Assembly (NCBI GenBank): GCA_937944885.1 | Contig: CALFBB010000003.1 | Location: forward strand, 1-64,000 | DNA: 64,000 bases | From: an uncultured cyanobacterium | GTDB taxonomy: Bacteria > Cyanobacteriota > Cyanobacteriia > Thermostichales > Thermostichaceae | Reading direction: 5' to 3' | In this document: one piece after another, positions 30,469-40,840 of the stretch | Layout: every line of letters begins with the position of its first letter | How positions within the stretch are numbered: position 1 is the first letter of the stretch | Position numbers and translations under genes: made by a program | Notes under the pieces: generated by a model | Seen by the model: only the letters and a program-made list of their open reading frames with translations | Told to the model about the DNA's origin: nothing | The model's database searches: none

Positions 30469-30473
30469 TACTT

Positions 30474-30893
30474 CTAGAGTGAACGTTGGAAGGATGCCAC
30501 ACTCATCAAAATACCGGAGAGGGGTAGTTCTTCTGAGGGCAGGAGACGCACTTCTACCTGAGCCACTCCCTGCTCATAGATGCCTAGCTCACGGGCTGCG
30601 ACGGTGGAAATATCCAGATCCCGACCGCGAATAAAGGGGCCGCGATCCAAGACGCTGACCACCACCTTCTGCTCGGGCTGCTCAGGGTTGGTCAACAGCA
30701 AGCGCGTACCAATCGGCAAGGTTCGATGGGCAGCAACAAAGTCTTGTTCCGGTCGAAAGAGACTGCCATCCTTAAGCCGATTCCAACTCTGCCCAGGCGG
30801 TAATTGGCCATAGTGGCTCACCACCATCTGTTCTGGCTCTCCAGGCACCGTCGGCAAGAGGGCAATCAAAGCACTGGTCAGCAAATCAATCAT
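30474..30893 (-). CDS. RlpA-like double-psi beta-barrel protein
   Basis: ASHYGQLPPGQSWNRLKDG-type region, AHRTLPIGTRLLLTNP, VSVLDRGPFIRGRDLDIS. Confidence 0.82.
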   Translation of the reverse strand: MIDLLTSALIALLPTVPGEPEQMVVSHYGQLPPGQSWNRLKDGSLFRPEQDFVAAHRTLPIGTRLLLTNPEQPEQKVVVSVLDRGPFIRGRDLDISTVAARELGIYEQGVAQVEVRLLPSEELPLSGILMSVASFQRSL

Positions 30894-31219
30894 TCACTCC
30901 TCCTCAACACGCTGCTAAAATGTGTTCGGGGACACAGTGACGTTGATTTTTGCTGCAAGTTCCATCAGGCGTCAGTGACCCTGCTCAAAGATGCAGGTTT
31001 TTAGGTTCAGGGATCCCCCCTGGGGAAGGCTTTAGCATCTCCTCTTGAGCTAGCCGCACCACCGGCGAAAGGGGCAAGTTGAGGATCATTTTCTGGAAAT
31101 GCAAACTACTGTATCGATTTCCACATACTTCTCCACAGCTCGCAGCCTTCCTTAGAATTTGAGCTAGAGTGAGTCCAATTAGTTTCTGCGGTAGGCCACC
31201 TTTTTGGGAGGGCAAAGCC

Positions 31220-31471
31220 ATGAATGTTGGAGATCGGGTGCGGGTACGTACCAGCGTAATCGTCTATCATCACCCCGAACATCGCAATCAACCCTTTGAT
31301 ATCAAGGGTTTGGAAGGGGAACTCAAGGCGGTGATCCGAGATTGGAATGGCCGTCCGATCAGCGCCAATTTCCCTTATCAGGTGCAATTTGGCAGCAAAT
31401 TTCGCGCCCACTTGCAGGCGGATGAGTTAGAGGTCATCGAGTCGGTTGCCCCTTCAGAGACAGCGGCCTAG
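31220..31471 (+). CDS. ftrV: Ferredoxin-thioredoxin reductase variable chain
   Basis: MNVGDRVRVRTSVIVYHHPEHRNQPFDIKGLEGELKAVI...NFPYQVQFGSKFRAHLQADELEVI. Confidence 0.9.
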   Translation: MNVGDRVRVRTSVIVYHHPEHRNQPFDIKGLEGELKAVIRDWNGRPISANFPYQVQFGSKFRAHLQADELEVIESVAPSETAA

Positions 31472-31941
31472 TTGAGGCCCAGTAAGGTACGGTTGGTTTC
31501 AAGAATGGGTTTGAGTAGGCTCAACTCGTCGTAGCTTAGATAGTTGGCTAAGACTTCCTGCAAGAAGCGGTAGGTAGCCTCACAGCTACGTTGGGTTCGA
31601 AAAGCGCGCATCAAAGTTTGAAACCAGTAGAGAAATCGCTCCTTATAACGCTGCTCATCATCCAAAAGCATAGCCAGGGCCGAAAGGCGCAAAACCCTTA
31701 CCGTGTCTGCCTTCCACTTGTTGCTGAAGTCTTCTACCCCGCGCATGAGTAGGTAGGGATCCAGAGCACGCATTTTCCTCTCCACATCCCGGATGATTTC
31801 AGCTTCTGCGTTCTGAATCTTGTGATAGGCGCTCAGGCGCAGATCAAAGGAGGCCAAATAGGTCTCCATAAATTGCATCTCCTCGTCCCTAAGGTAGCGT
31901 CCATCGGCAGCGATGCTCAGTTCACGCAGTCGAGTCAGCAT
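31468..31941 (-). CDS. Divergent phycobilisome-like (phycobiliprotein globin-fold) protein
   Basis: 157 aa; ELSIAADGRYLRDEEMQFMETYLASFDLRLSAYHKIQNAEAEII resembles phycobiliprotein N-terminal helices; canonical bilin Cys not evident. Confidence 0.6.
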   Translation of the reverse strand: MLTRLRELSIAADGRYLRDEEMQFMETYLASFDLRLSAYHKIQNAEAEIIRDVERKMRALDPYLLMRGVEDFSNKWKADTVRVLRLSALAMLLDDEQRYKERFLYWFQTLMRAFRTQRSCEATYRFLQEVLANYLSYDELSLLKPILETNRTLLGLN

Positions 31942-32184
31942 GAGAAATGCCCAAGATAGAAAGGAGCAGCAAGAGCGGCAGCAACCTGGCTAGGCCTCGA
32001 AAACCTGTATCGATTCAATCCTATCCCCCAAGCAAGCTCTTGGATTGAAAGATCTGGCGGATCCTCAGCAAACCTCTCGGCCAGGTTAATATTAATTAAT
32101 AGTCTGTTGTCGTTAGAGCCCACCCGACCCCAGATTGCCCCCTGTGAATTCAATAAGAAACACCCTTTGGGAGGAAACGCTTCC

Positions 32185-34101
32185 GTGAGTCAGAAAGGTA
32201 AAAGTAAGAAATGGAGAAGTGCGGGGCTGTACGCGCTGCTGGCCATCGTATTGATTTCTTTGGCCACAACCTTTTTCGGTACCCGCCCGGCTGAACGCCA
32301 AGAGATCAGCTACTCTGACCTGATCAGCCGCGTCGAACGAGGTGAGGTCAGCAGGGTTTTGGTGGAAACGACCCCTGATGGTCGCCAAATTGCCATTGCC
32401 GAGGCTGAGGTGAACAATCGTGCCACGCAGGTACAGGTCAATCTACCCCCCCTTACCCCGGAGTTTGAGAGCACATTGGTTGCCAAAGGAGTGGAGTTGG
32501 CGGTGCGCCCTGTCCAGGAGGATGGGCTCCTTGGACGTATCCTTAGCACCTTCTTCCTGCCGGTTTTGTTGCTGCTTGGCTTATTCTTCCTGCTGCGCCG
32601 TGCCCAAACCGGTCCTGGCAGCCAAGCCCTCAATTTCGGTAAGTCGAGAGCACGGGTGCAAATGGAACCCAAAACCCAGATCACCTTCAACGATGTGGCC
32701 GGCATTGAACAGGCCAAGTTGGAGCTGGCTGAGGTGGTGGACTTCCTGAAGAATTCTGAGCGCTTCACGGCTTTGGGAGCCAAAATCCCGCGCGGGGTGC
32801 TGTTGGTGGGCCCTCCAGGTACCGGTAAAACCCTGCTGGCCCGTGCTGTGGCCGGAGAAGCGGGGGTTCCCTTTTTCTCCATTTCCGGCTCGGAATTTGT
32901 GGAAATGTTTGTCGGGGTGGGGGCTTCCCGGGTACGGGATCTGTTTGAGCAAGCCAAGCAAAATGCCCCTTGTATTGTCTTCATCGATGAAATCGACGCG
33001 GTCGGTCGCCAACGGGGGGCTGGTTTGGGCGGTGGTAACGATGAACGGGAGCAAACCCTGAACCAGTTGCTCACAGAAATGGACGGCTTTGAGGGCAACT
33101 CCGGCATTATCGTGATTGCTGCTACCAACCGACCGGATGTCTTGGACGCAGCACTGCTGCGACCGGGGCGCTTTGATCGCCAAGTAACGGTGGATCGTCC
33201 TGACTTCCAGGGCCGCTTGGAAATCCTCAAGGTACACGCCCGCGGCAAAACCCTCTCTGCCGATGTGGATCTGGAGAAACTGGCCCGCCGTACCCCTGGT
33301 TTTACGGGGGCAGACTTGGCCAACCTCCTCAATGAAGCAGCCATTTTGGCCGCCCGCCGTAATCTCACCGAGATCTCGATGGATGAGATCAACGATGCGG
33401 TGGATCGGGTGCTGGCCGGCCCTGAGAAGAAAGATCGCCTCATGAGCGAGCGGCGCAAGGAGTTGGTGGCCTATCATGAGTCGGGTCATGCTTTGGTAGG
33501 ATCCCTGCTGCCCAACTACGATCCCATTCAAAAGGTAACCATCATCCCCCGTGGACAGGCGGGTGGTCTCACCTGGTTCATGCCCAGCGATGATGACATG
33601 GGATTGACCACCCGTGCCCATCTCAAAAACATGATGACGGTTGCGCTAGGAGGCCGGGTTGCCGAGGAAATTGTCTACGGTGAGTCGGAAATCACCACCG
33701 GTGCTGCCAGCGATCTGCAACAGGTGGCGCGGATTGCCCGTAACATGGTGACCCGCTTTGGCATGAGCGATCGCTTGGGGAATGTTGCTTTGGGTCGCCA
33801 GTCCACCAACATCTTCCTGGGTCGAGAGATTGCTGCCGAGCGGGATTTCTCCGAGGAAACTGCTGCCATGATCGATGAAGAGGTGCGGCGGCTGGTGGAT
33901 GAAGCCTACGCACGGGCCACCCGTCTACTCACTGAAAACCGCGCCCTCTTGGATCGCATAGCCCATCGTCTGGTAGAAGCGGAGACCATCGATGGGGAAG
34001 AGTTGCAGGCGATTATCGACAGCTCAGAGGTGGTGGTGTTGCCGCCTGAGGATGAGCCGGAGCCATTGACTCTTCCGGTGGCCATGAACGCCGGTGCCTA
34101 G
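32185..34101 (+). CDS. ftsH: ATP-dependent zinc metalloprotease FtsH
   Basis: [51 protein letters not shown] zinc motif; probable GTG start. Confidence 0.95.
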   Translation: MSQKGKSKKWRSAGLYALLAIVLISLATTFFGTRPAERQEISYSDLISRVERGEVSRVLVETTPDGRQIAIAEAEVNNRATQVQVNLPPLTPEFESTLVAKGVELAVRPVQEDGLLGRILSTFFLPVLLLLGLFFLLRRAQTGPGSQALNFGKSRARVQMEPKTQITFNDVAGIEQAKLELAEVVDFLKNSERFTALGAKIPRGVLLVGPPGTGKTLLARAVAGEAGVPFFSISGSEFVEMFVGVGASRVRDLFEQAKQNAPCIVFIDEIDAVGRQRGAGLGGGNDEREQTLNQLLTEMDGFEGNSGIIVIAATNRPDVLDAALLRPGRFDRQVTVDRPDFQGRLEILKVHARGKTLSADVDLEKLARRTPGFTGADLANLLNEAAILAARRNLTEISMDEINDAVDRVLAGPEKKDRLMSERRKELVAYHESGHALVGSLLPNYDPIQKVTIIPRGQAGGLTWFMPSDDDMGLTTRAHLKNMMTVALGGRVAEEIVYGESEITTGAASDLQQVARIARNMVTRFGMSDRLGNVALGRQSTNIFLGREIAAERDFSEETAAMIDEEVRRLVDEAYARATRLLTENRALLDRIAHRLVEAETIDGEELQAIIDSSEVVVLPPEDEPEPLTLPVAMNAGA

Positions 34102-34166
34102 TTCCCTCACAAGAAGCACCGGCCGAACCTGAGCTGGCCAGCTTGACTGCTTTATGAGCAAGAAAG

Positions 34167-34196
34167 GCCCACCTAAAAATTGGGTGGGCTTTTTTT
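34167..34196 (+). terminator. Rho-independent terminator after ftsH
   Basis: GCCCACC-taaaaattg-GGTGGGC followed by TTTTTTT. Confidence 0.88.
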
Positions 34197-34220
34197 GTTG
34201 GTTTGGGAAGGTTAAGACCT

Positions 34221-36422
34221 TTAACCGGCCAGGACAGACCCGTATAGACCGGGCTGAGCTCCGGCAGGCACAGACTCCGGCTCATACATCTTCAACACAT
34301 ACTCCTTCACCATGCGGTCAGTGTTGAAGACAGGGTTGAGGGTGCGAATTGCCTCTTTCATGCGGGCCACCCAGCGGCGCGGGATCCCCTGCTCATCCCG
34401 GTCGTAGAACATGGGGATCACCTCATACTCCAGCAGATCGTAGAGGGAATTGGCATCCAAATCATCTTGGGCCGCCGGGTCAAGGCCATCGATTTCTTGG
34501 CCAATAGCCCAGCCGTTACGACCGTTGTAGCCTTCCGGCCACCAGCCATCCAGAACCGACAAATTCAACCCACCGCTAAAGCCCACTTTCTGCCCTGAGG
34601 TACCGGAAGCTTCCAAAGGGCGACGTGGGTTATTCAGCCATACATCCACCCCTTGCACCAAGTTACGGGCCACATAGGCATCGTAATTTTCAATAAAGGC
34701 AATGCGATCCGCCACCTCAGGCCGGTTCGACCATTCCACCACCCGTTGGATCAGGCGTTTCCCTCCCTCATCCCGTGGGTGAGCCTTACCGGCGAAGATA
34801 ATTTGAACCGGATAGTCTTTGTTGGTGAAGATGCGGTTGATCCGCTCCATGTCCCGTAGGATCAGATCCCCTCGCTTATAAGTGCTGAAACGGCGGGCAA
34901 ACCCAATGGTGAGGATCTTTGGATCCAGCAGATGCCCCACCGCCTGAATGCGCTCATTGGGTTCGCCACGATTACGTCGGGCCCGCAAAACACGGTGACG
35001 GGTAAAAGACACCAGACGCTCCCGTAAAGCTGCTTTACGCCGCCACAACTCCTCATCGGGAATGTCATTCACCCTAGCCCACACCTCAGGGTCTGAGATG
35101 CGCTCCAGCCAATCCGGCCCCAAGTATTGGTCGTAGAGATTCCAGAAAAGGGGCGAGATCCAGGTGCGAGCGTGAACACCATTGGTAATCGAGCCAATCG
35201 GCACTTCATCCACAGACCGATCCGGGTAAAGCACATGCCACATTTCGCGGGATACCCGTCCGTGCAGCTTACTCACCCCATTGGCCGCCCGTGCATAGCG
35301 CAAAGCCAGCACCGTCATGTTAAAGCGCTCCCAGGGATCCCCGCTGCGCCGAGCCCCTAAGGCCAAGAATTGCTCCCGCGTCAGACCCAATTGCGGCCAG
35401 AAGGAAGCAAAGAAAGCATCCATCTCATTGGGACTAAAAGCATCGTGACCCGCCGGCACAGGGGTATGAGTGGTAAACAGACATTTCTCCCGAACCTTCG
35501 GCTCTGCCGCCAAAAAGGGCGTTCCGCGGGCAACTTCTTCCCGCAACAGCTCCAAAGTTAGGAAAGCGGCATGTCCCTCGTTCATGTGGTAGACCGAGGG
35601 ATCCAAGCCCAACTGGCGCAACAGCCGCACCCCCCCGATACCGAGGATGCACTCTTGGGCAATGCGAGTATCGGTGCTACCCCCGTAGAGATGAGCCGTG
35701 ATCCAGCGATCAATGGGGTCATTTTCTTCCAGATCGGTATCCAGCAAAAAGAGGGGCACTCGACCCACATCCACTCGCCAAGCCCGGGCCTTAACCATTC
35801 GCTGCCGCATCGCCACCTCCACCATCAGAGGACAGCCGTCAGGACGGCGTACCAAAGTGAGGGGCAGCAACTCCACTTCAGAATCCTCATAGAGCTCCCC
35901 CTGCCAGCCACTGTTATCGAGGCGCTGTTGGAAGTAGCCCTGACGGTAGAGCAATCCAATCGCCACCATCGGCACACCCAAATCGGAGGCAGACTTAAGA
36001 TGATCAGCCGCCAACATACCCAAACCACCGGAGTAGGTAGGCAAAGACTCGTGCAAGCCATACTCGGCACAGAAGTAGGCAATCGGGTGCTGCCAGTCAT
36101 AGGATTTCATGGTGCGCTTAGCCCAGGTATCCTCGGCGGCCATGTAGGCCCGGTAGGATTGCACCATCCGTTGCAAAGTGGCTAAGTAATTGACATCCGT
36201 GGCCAAAGCTGCCAGCCGCAAATAGGAGACCTCCTCCAGCATCCGTACAGGGTTGTGGGAGGTTTTCTCCCACAAAGCCGGATCCATTTCCCGAAAAATG
36301 GTCAGGTGATCCGGGTTCCAAGTCCACCAATAGTTGCGGGCGATCTCGCACAACGGCATCAAAGCCTCGGGCAGTGCGGGACAACGCTCGGGAAAAGCAG
36401 GGGCTAGGGTGGCAATGGACAT
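34221..36422 (-). CDS. glgP: Alpha-glucan/glycogen phosphorylase
   Basis: FCAEYGLHESLPTYSGGLGMLAADHLKSASDLGVPMVAIGLLYRQGYF; TNGVHARTW; GFARRFSTYKRG. Confidence 0.93.
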   Translation of the reverse strand: MSIATLAPAFPERCPALPEALMPLCEIARNYWWTWNPDHLTIFREMDPALWEKTSHNPVRMLEEVSYLRLAALATDVNYLATLQRMVQSYRAYMAAEDTWAKRTMKSYDWQHPIAYFCAEYGLHESLPTYSGGLGMLAADHLKSASDLGVPMVAIGLLYRQGYFQQRLDNSGWQGELYEDSEVELLPLTLVRRPDGCPLMVEVAMRQRMVKARAWRVDVGRVPLFLLDTDLEENDPIDRWITAHLYGGSTDTRIAQECILGIGGVRLLRQLGLDPSVYHMNEGHAAFLTLELLREEVARGTPFLAAEPKVREKCLFTTHTPVPAGHDAFSPNEMDAFFASFWPQLGLTREQFLALGARRSGDPWERFNMTVLALRYARAANGVSKLHGRVSREMWHVLYPDRSVDEVPIGSITNGVHARTWISPLFWNLYDQYLGPDWLERISDPEVWARVNDIPDEELWRRKAALRERLVSFTRHRVLRARRNRGEPNERIQAVGHLLDPKILTIGFARRFSTYKRGDLILRDMERINRIFTNKDYPVQIIFAGKAHPRDEGGKRLIQRVVEWSNRPEVADRIAFIENYDAYVARNLVQGVDVWLNNPRRPLEASGTSGQKVGFSGGLNLSVLDGWWPEGYNGRNGWAIGQEIDGLDPAAQDDLDANSLYDLLEYEVIPMFYDRDEQGIPRRWVARMKEAIRTLNPVFNTDRMVKEYVLKMYEPESVPAGAQPGLYGSVLAG

Positions 36423-36834
36423 AGTACAGATACCTGGGGATAGTGTTTAGACTCAAAAAAGAAGGACAGGGCAATCCTGGTAAACGTGTTTCAATTATTG
36501 GGTCAATTCTCAGGATTTGGGCAGGAGAATTCAAGATCTCTACAAGATTCCCAAAAGATGGAAATCCGATCTTCTCAAGATCCTCTGGACTTGACGACCC
36601 TATCGGCAAGTGCCGGAGAGCTAGTGGTCATAGCCAACTCAGCCATCCGTAACGTAAAAGATACCGGGACATCTCAACAGAAAACTTTCTTGCCGTCAAT
36701 GAAATCCATAGAATCACAACAGACTCTCAGGAATCAACCTGGTAGGTAAGATAGAAACTCTCTCTTGCACAAAATCCTGAAAGCTGCTGCTGCTTTTGCT
36801 ACCCAATACACCATCCTGCCCCTTTACTCCCCCC

Positions 36835-38079
36835 TTAGCGTCCCTCGACCAATGCCAGACTCGTATTGCGGTAGTAATGGCTGAGAATCTGCTGATAGGA
36901 ATAATCTTGGCTGGCCATGCCGGCAGCACCCCACTGGCTCATGCCCACCCCATGTCCGTAGCCCCGCCCCCGAATCTCAAAAAGCACCGGTAAAGATCCG
37001 GTCATGGGAGCCAAGCTAGCCGTAGTTGATACAGCACCGCGGGGGCTGATGGAAATCATGGTGCTGCGTAACCCCAGTAACCGACGAAACTCACCGGCAT
37101 TCAAGTCCTTGCTACCCTGCGACCCAACCAAACGTAACATCATTGCCCGTCCCCAAGGGGAGCTGCGCAATACCTCCACCGAGCGAATCGCCCCAATCCC
37201 AGAGGCTAGCTGCTGGATTTGCTGAGCGGGGATAGTGGCCGTCCAGCTAAATACAGGGGAGTTGTGATCAAAATCCGGCACCCCCTGTAGATAGGGGCGT
37301 GACTCCAGCCAAACATTCGCCGCATCATCGGTATGCCCCCCTGCAGAGGCATGGAAAACAGCATCGATTAGCTGTCCTTGGTAGGTGAGAACCTGTCCGG
37401 CAGTCTCGCGGGCTGCCGCTTGGGTACGGCTGGACTCGGCAGCCACCCCCTTGTAGACCTGCCAATCCACACCATTCCCCAGATCAAAAGGTTGGTTGGA
37501 GCGGCGGCTGCGATGGTAAAGCGCATAGGTTCGGGAGGCTACTGCCTGGGCCTTCAGGGCCTCAAGAGGGAAACGATGGCCCATCTCACTGCCCACCACA
37601 CTAGAAACATAATCATCCAACCCCACTTGATTGATGGCGATGACCCCACTCTCCCCTGGGATTATCTCCACCAAGCCGCGGTACCAGTGCTGGTCAATGA
37701 ACACCAGCCCCTCCGGCGATGTCGGCTGCAGGTAGAGGCGTTGTCCCTGCTGGCCAGCTAAGCTGACCCCTGCACCCGCACGGGTGGCCCGTAACGGTTG
37801 CATCGCTTGAACCTCAGCCAGAGGTTGCCCCTGGTCATTCAGCAGCCGGGCTCCCGTAGAGCTCCCGAGAGTCACCTGCGGCTTATTGACGGCAATGCCC
37901 ACCCGCAGCAATACGCGCGCCTGCACTGGGAAAGTCAGACACAGCCAGGCCCAAATCAGAAGGGCAATACCCTTCAACCAAGCGGACTGAGGATGGGATA
38001 GAAAATGAGAGGAAGGAGAAGAAAAGAGGGCAACAGGCACGCACCAGATCCTCAACATGAGCAACGACAGCCTGAGCAA
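36835..38079 (-). CDS. SpoIID/LytB domain protein
   Basis: VGLDDYVSSVVGSEMGHRFPLEALKAQAVASRTYAL; GHGVGMSQWGAAGMA. Confidence 0.87.
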   Translation of the reverse strand: MLRLSLLMLRIWCVPVALFSSPSSHFLSHPQSAWLKGIALLIWAWLCLTFPVQARVLLRVGIAVNKPQVTLGSSTGARLLNDQGQPLAEVQAMQPLRATRAGAGVSLAGQQGQRLYLQPTSPEGLVFIDQHWYRGLVEIIPGESGVIAINQVGLDDYVSSVVGSEMGHRFPLEALKAQAVASRTYALYHRSRRSNQPFDLGNGVDWQVYKGVAAESSRTQAAARETAGQVLTYQGQLIDAVFHASAGGHTDDAANVWLESRPYLQGVPDFDHNSPVFSWTATIPAQQIQQLASGIGAIRSVEVLRSSPWGRAMMLRLVGSQGSKDLNAGEFRRLLGLRSTMISISPRGAVSTTASLAPMTGSLPVLFEIRGRGYGHGVGMSQWGAAGMASQDYSYQQILSHYYRNTSLALVEGR

Positions 38080-38250
38080 TGGGCGCAGAAATGAATGTTA
38101 GGAATCAAAAGATGGACAGGTAGGCCGGACAGGTAGGGGCTCTTGGAGGGGTGCAACCCACCTCAAGAACCACAGGAGAGTAGTGGTCAGACCCGTTATG
38201 ACAGTATCAAAAACATCCTGCAGATGCACGACCCTAACCGGACAAAATCA

Positions 38251-38805
38251 CTAGGGATGGGGTGGGATCCCTCGCAAATGGGAGAACCACTGCAGCAGCA
38301 GTTGCCGACACTCTGCCTCGCAAACCCCGCCGATCACCTCCGGACAATGGAAGCTAGCGCCGGATGCAGGCAAATTCAGCACACTGCGCAACGCGCCGGC
38401 CTTGGGGTCATCAGTGCCGTAGATCACCTGAGCCAGTCGAGATTGGCTGATCGCCCCGGCACACATTGGACAGGGTTCGAGGGTCACATATAACCGACAG
38501 CCCCACAGTTGCCAGTCTCCCAAGCGTTGGCCTGCTTGGCGCAAAGCCAGAATCTCGGCATGGGCCGTGGGATCCCGATCCCGTTCTCGTCGATTGCCAC
38601 TGAGGGCTAACAACTCTTCTCCTGGGCCGACCACCAGGGCTGCCACAGGAATTTCGCCGGCCTCCCCTGCTGCTTGAGCCGTCTCAAGAGCCAACTGCAT
38701 CCAGGCGCGATGGACTTGCCAGGGATCCCGACCACCTGGCTGTAAGGCGTTGGGGAAATTGCCCTTAGTCCTGATCATTTTCAGCCTTTCGAGCACTAGC
38801 GTCAT
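38251..38805 (-). CDS. tadA: tRNA-specific adenosine deaminase
   Basis: TAHAEILALRQA and EPCPMCAGA deaminase motifs; start uncertain. Confidence 0.88.
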   Translation of the reverse strand: MTLVLERLKMIRTKGNFPNALQPGGRDPWQVHRAWMQLALETAQAAGEAGEIPVAALVVGPGEELLALSGNRRERDRDPTAHAEILALRQAGQRLGDWQLWGCRLYVTLEPCPMCAGAISQSRLAQVIYGTDDPKAGALRSVLNLPASGASFHCPEVIGGVCEAECRQLLLQWFSHLRGIPPHP

Positions 38806-38951
38806 CTTCCAGATTTGCTAGCTTGATCACAGGTGGCCCCGCTAAATGAAAGTATCAAGAAATATCAAGAGAAATATTAAGTGTGGGTTAGGCTAGCCGA
38901 CAGGGAACCCGTGCCTGCTAGCTGCTTACAGTTTCTGCTTTTTCATCGGCA

Positions 38952-40199
38952 TTGCACAGCTTTGGGAGGAATCGAATCATGGTGCGGATTCTACGACACA
39001 CACTTCTGGCGATGATTTTGTTCGGTGGAGGCGTTGCGGGTGGAGTCTGGCTCTCGTCTCGCGCTGGGCAAGAATGGTTGCAGCAAAACCCTATAACTGC
39101 TTGGACGCAGCGGGCTACGAAAGAGGTGCCATCTCGCCTACCTCAGGCTGGGCCTCGTTCTGCTGATGTTGTTCGACCTTCCAACTTCATTGCTGCGGTT
39201 GCCGAAGAAGTGGGGCCGGCGGTAGTGCGTATTGATGCGACTCGCACAGTGGCACGGGTGGTCAACCCTGAGCTGTTTAACCAGCCCCTGTTCCGCCGCT
39301 TCTTTGGGGATCAAATCCCACAGCTGCCGCAGGAGTTTCAGCGGGAAGGGACGGGCTCCGGCTTCATCATCGATGCCAACGGTTTGATTATCACCAATGC
39401 CCATGTGGTGGAGGGCAGCGAGCGGGTCACGGTGCATTTGCTGGACGGGCGCACTTTTGAGGGGGAAGTGAAAGGTTCTGACCCGATTACAGATATAGCT
39501 GTGATCAAGATCGAGGGTGAAGATTTGCCCACCGTGACCTTAGGAGATTCCGACCAGGTGCGACCCGGGGATTGGGCGATTGCTATCGGTAACCCACTGG
39601 GTCTGGATAACACGGTTACGGCCGGGATCATTAGTGCGGTGGGCCGTTCCTCCGGTCAAATTGGGGCTGCCAACAAGCGAGTGGCCTTTCTGCAGACGGA
39701 TGCAGCCATTAACCCCGGCAACTCCGGTGGCCCCCTCTTGGATGCCGAAGGTCGTGTGATTGGGGTGAACACGGCCATTTTCCAACGGGCCCAGAGCGTT
39801 GGTTTCTCCATTCCCATCAACCGGGCGATGGAAATTGCCGAACAACTGATCAGCACCGGTCGTGTCGATCACGCTTTCCTCGGTATTCGCATGATCACCC
39901 TTAGCCCACAAGTGGTTGAGCGCCTCAACCGGGATCCACAGCGTCCTATCACCCTAACCGTACAGGAGGGAGTTTTGATTGGACAAGTGATCCCTGGTTC
40001 TCCAGCTGAGCAAATCGGTTTACAGGAGGGCGATGTGATTATCCAGATCAACGATCAGCCCATCCGCGATGCGGAGCAAGTTCAGCAGCTGGTAGAGGCG
40101 ACTGGCGTAGGCAATACCCTCACTGTGCGGGTGAACCGGGGCGGACGGGAGCAATCCTTTGAAGTCAGAACCGGGGTACTGCCTGCTGACTCCCGGTGA
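38952..40199 (+). CDS. HtrA/HhoA-type trypsin-like serine protease with PDZ domain
   Basis: GSGFIIDANGLIITNAHVVEG, TDAAINPGNSGGPLLDAEG, PDZ LQEGDVIIQINDQPI. Confidence 0.93.
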   Translation: MHSFGRNRIMVRILRHTLLAMILFGGGVAGGVWLSSRAGQEWLQQNPITAWTQRATKEVPSRLPQAGPRSADVVRPSNFIAAVAEEVGPAVVRIDATRTVARVVNPELFNQPLFRRFFGDQIPQLPQEFQREGTGSGFIIDANGLIITNAHVVEGSERVTVHLLDGRTFEGEVKGSDPITDIAVIKIEGEDLPTVTLGDSDQVRPGDWAIAIGNPLGLDNTVTAGIISAVGRSSGQIGAANKRVAFLQTDAAINPGNSGGPLLDAEGRVIGVNTAIFQRAQSVGFSIPINRAMEIAEQLISTGRVDHAFLGIRMITLSPQVVERLNRDPQRPITLTVQEGVLIGQVIPGSPAEQIGLQEGDVIIQINDQPIRDAEQVQQLVEATGVGNTLTVRVNRGGREQSFEVRTGVLPADSR

Positions 40200-40235
40200 G
40201 TTTTCTGCCGGTTGGAGCGCAGGGCCGGCAGAGAC

Positions 40236-40325
40236 CTCAAGAGGTTAAGACGCAGGAAATCCCTGAGGCAACCCAGGGAGTCTCCACGCAGATTTGTTTG
40301 GATTGGTGTAGAGAGGATGTCAATG
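40236..40325 (+). mobile_element. Possible IS605/IS1341-type tnpB 3-prime end / right-end relic
   Basis: CAAGAGGTTAAGACGCAGGAAATCCCTGAGGCAACCCAGGGAGTCTCC...GAGGATGTCAA; near-copy at 44892-44970. Confidence 0.5.
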
Positions 40326-40351
40326 TGCAGGGAAAGTCAAGGCTGCTGCAC

Positions 40352-40840
40352 CTAGTGACCATGGGCTAGGAGATTCGGATGAAAAGGCTGTAAAGTCTCT
40401 TGAAACGGTATCCCGCTGCAGGTTAACCAATCCCGCAGGGGAGCATCTGACAACACCAGGATCTGCCCTGCTGGGGAAATCTGGACCGGTCGATGCCAGT
40501 TTCCCATTTGGTGGAGAACCTGTCCCATTTGCATCAGATTCTCAGGTTGGACTAGGAGTACAGGCTCTGCTTGAGCCTGAACGCGAATTTGCCGCTGCTT
40601 ATCTACATAGAGCAGATCCCCGTCATGGAGATGGGTGCCGCGGGGCAACATCAATTGCAGCTCACTGCCTTGATCACTGACTAGCCGTTGTCGGGAGCGC
40701 TGCCGGTCATGCCAGGAGAGAGTAACCACCTCAAGGCGGCGTGGGATCCCATCCTTAGGTTCATCCGGCAGCTGTAACACGGTAAGGGTTGTTCCATGCC
40801 TACCTTCAGCTAGGGGAGTATAGGACTCTTCGGACATCAA
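40352..40840 (-). CDS. Conserved hypothetical protein
   Basis: 162 aa ORF with typical composition; abuts the next ORF. Confidence 0.6.
   Translation of the reverse strand: MMSEESYTPLAEGRHGTTLTVLQLPDEPKDGIPRRLEVVTLSWHDRQRSRQRLVSDQGSELQLMLPRGTHLHDGDLLYVDKQRQIRVQAQAEPVLLVQPENLMQMGQVLHQMGNWHRPVQISPAGQILVLSDAPLRDWLTCSGIPFQETLQPFHPNLLAHGH

Noticed and set aside
32310-33621. Long minus-strand ORFs (382 and 346 aa) opposite ftsH
   Set aside because: Antisense shadow of a strongly conserved ftsH; compositionally odd (Ser/Arg-rich), no recognisable family.
34221-36422. Plus-strand 204-aa ORF at 35571-36185
   Set aside because: Antisense to glycogen phosphorylase with no independent support.
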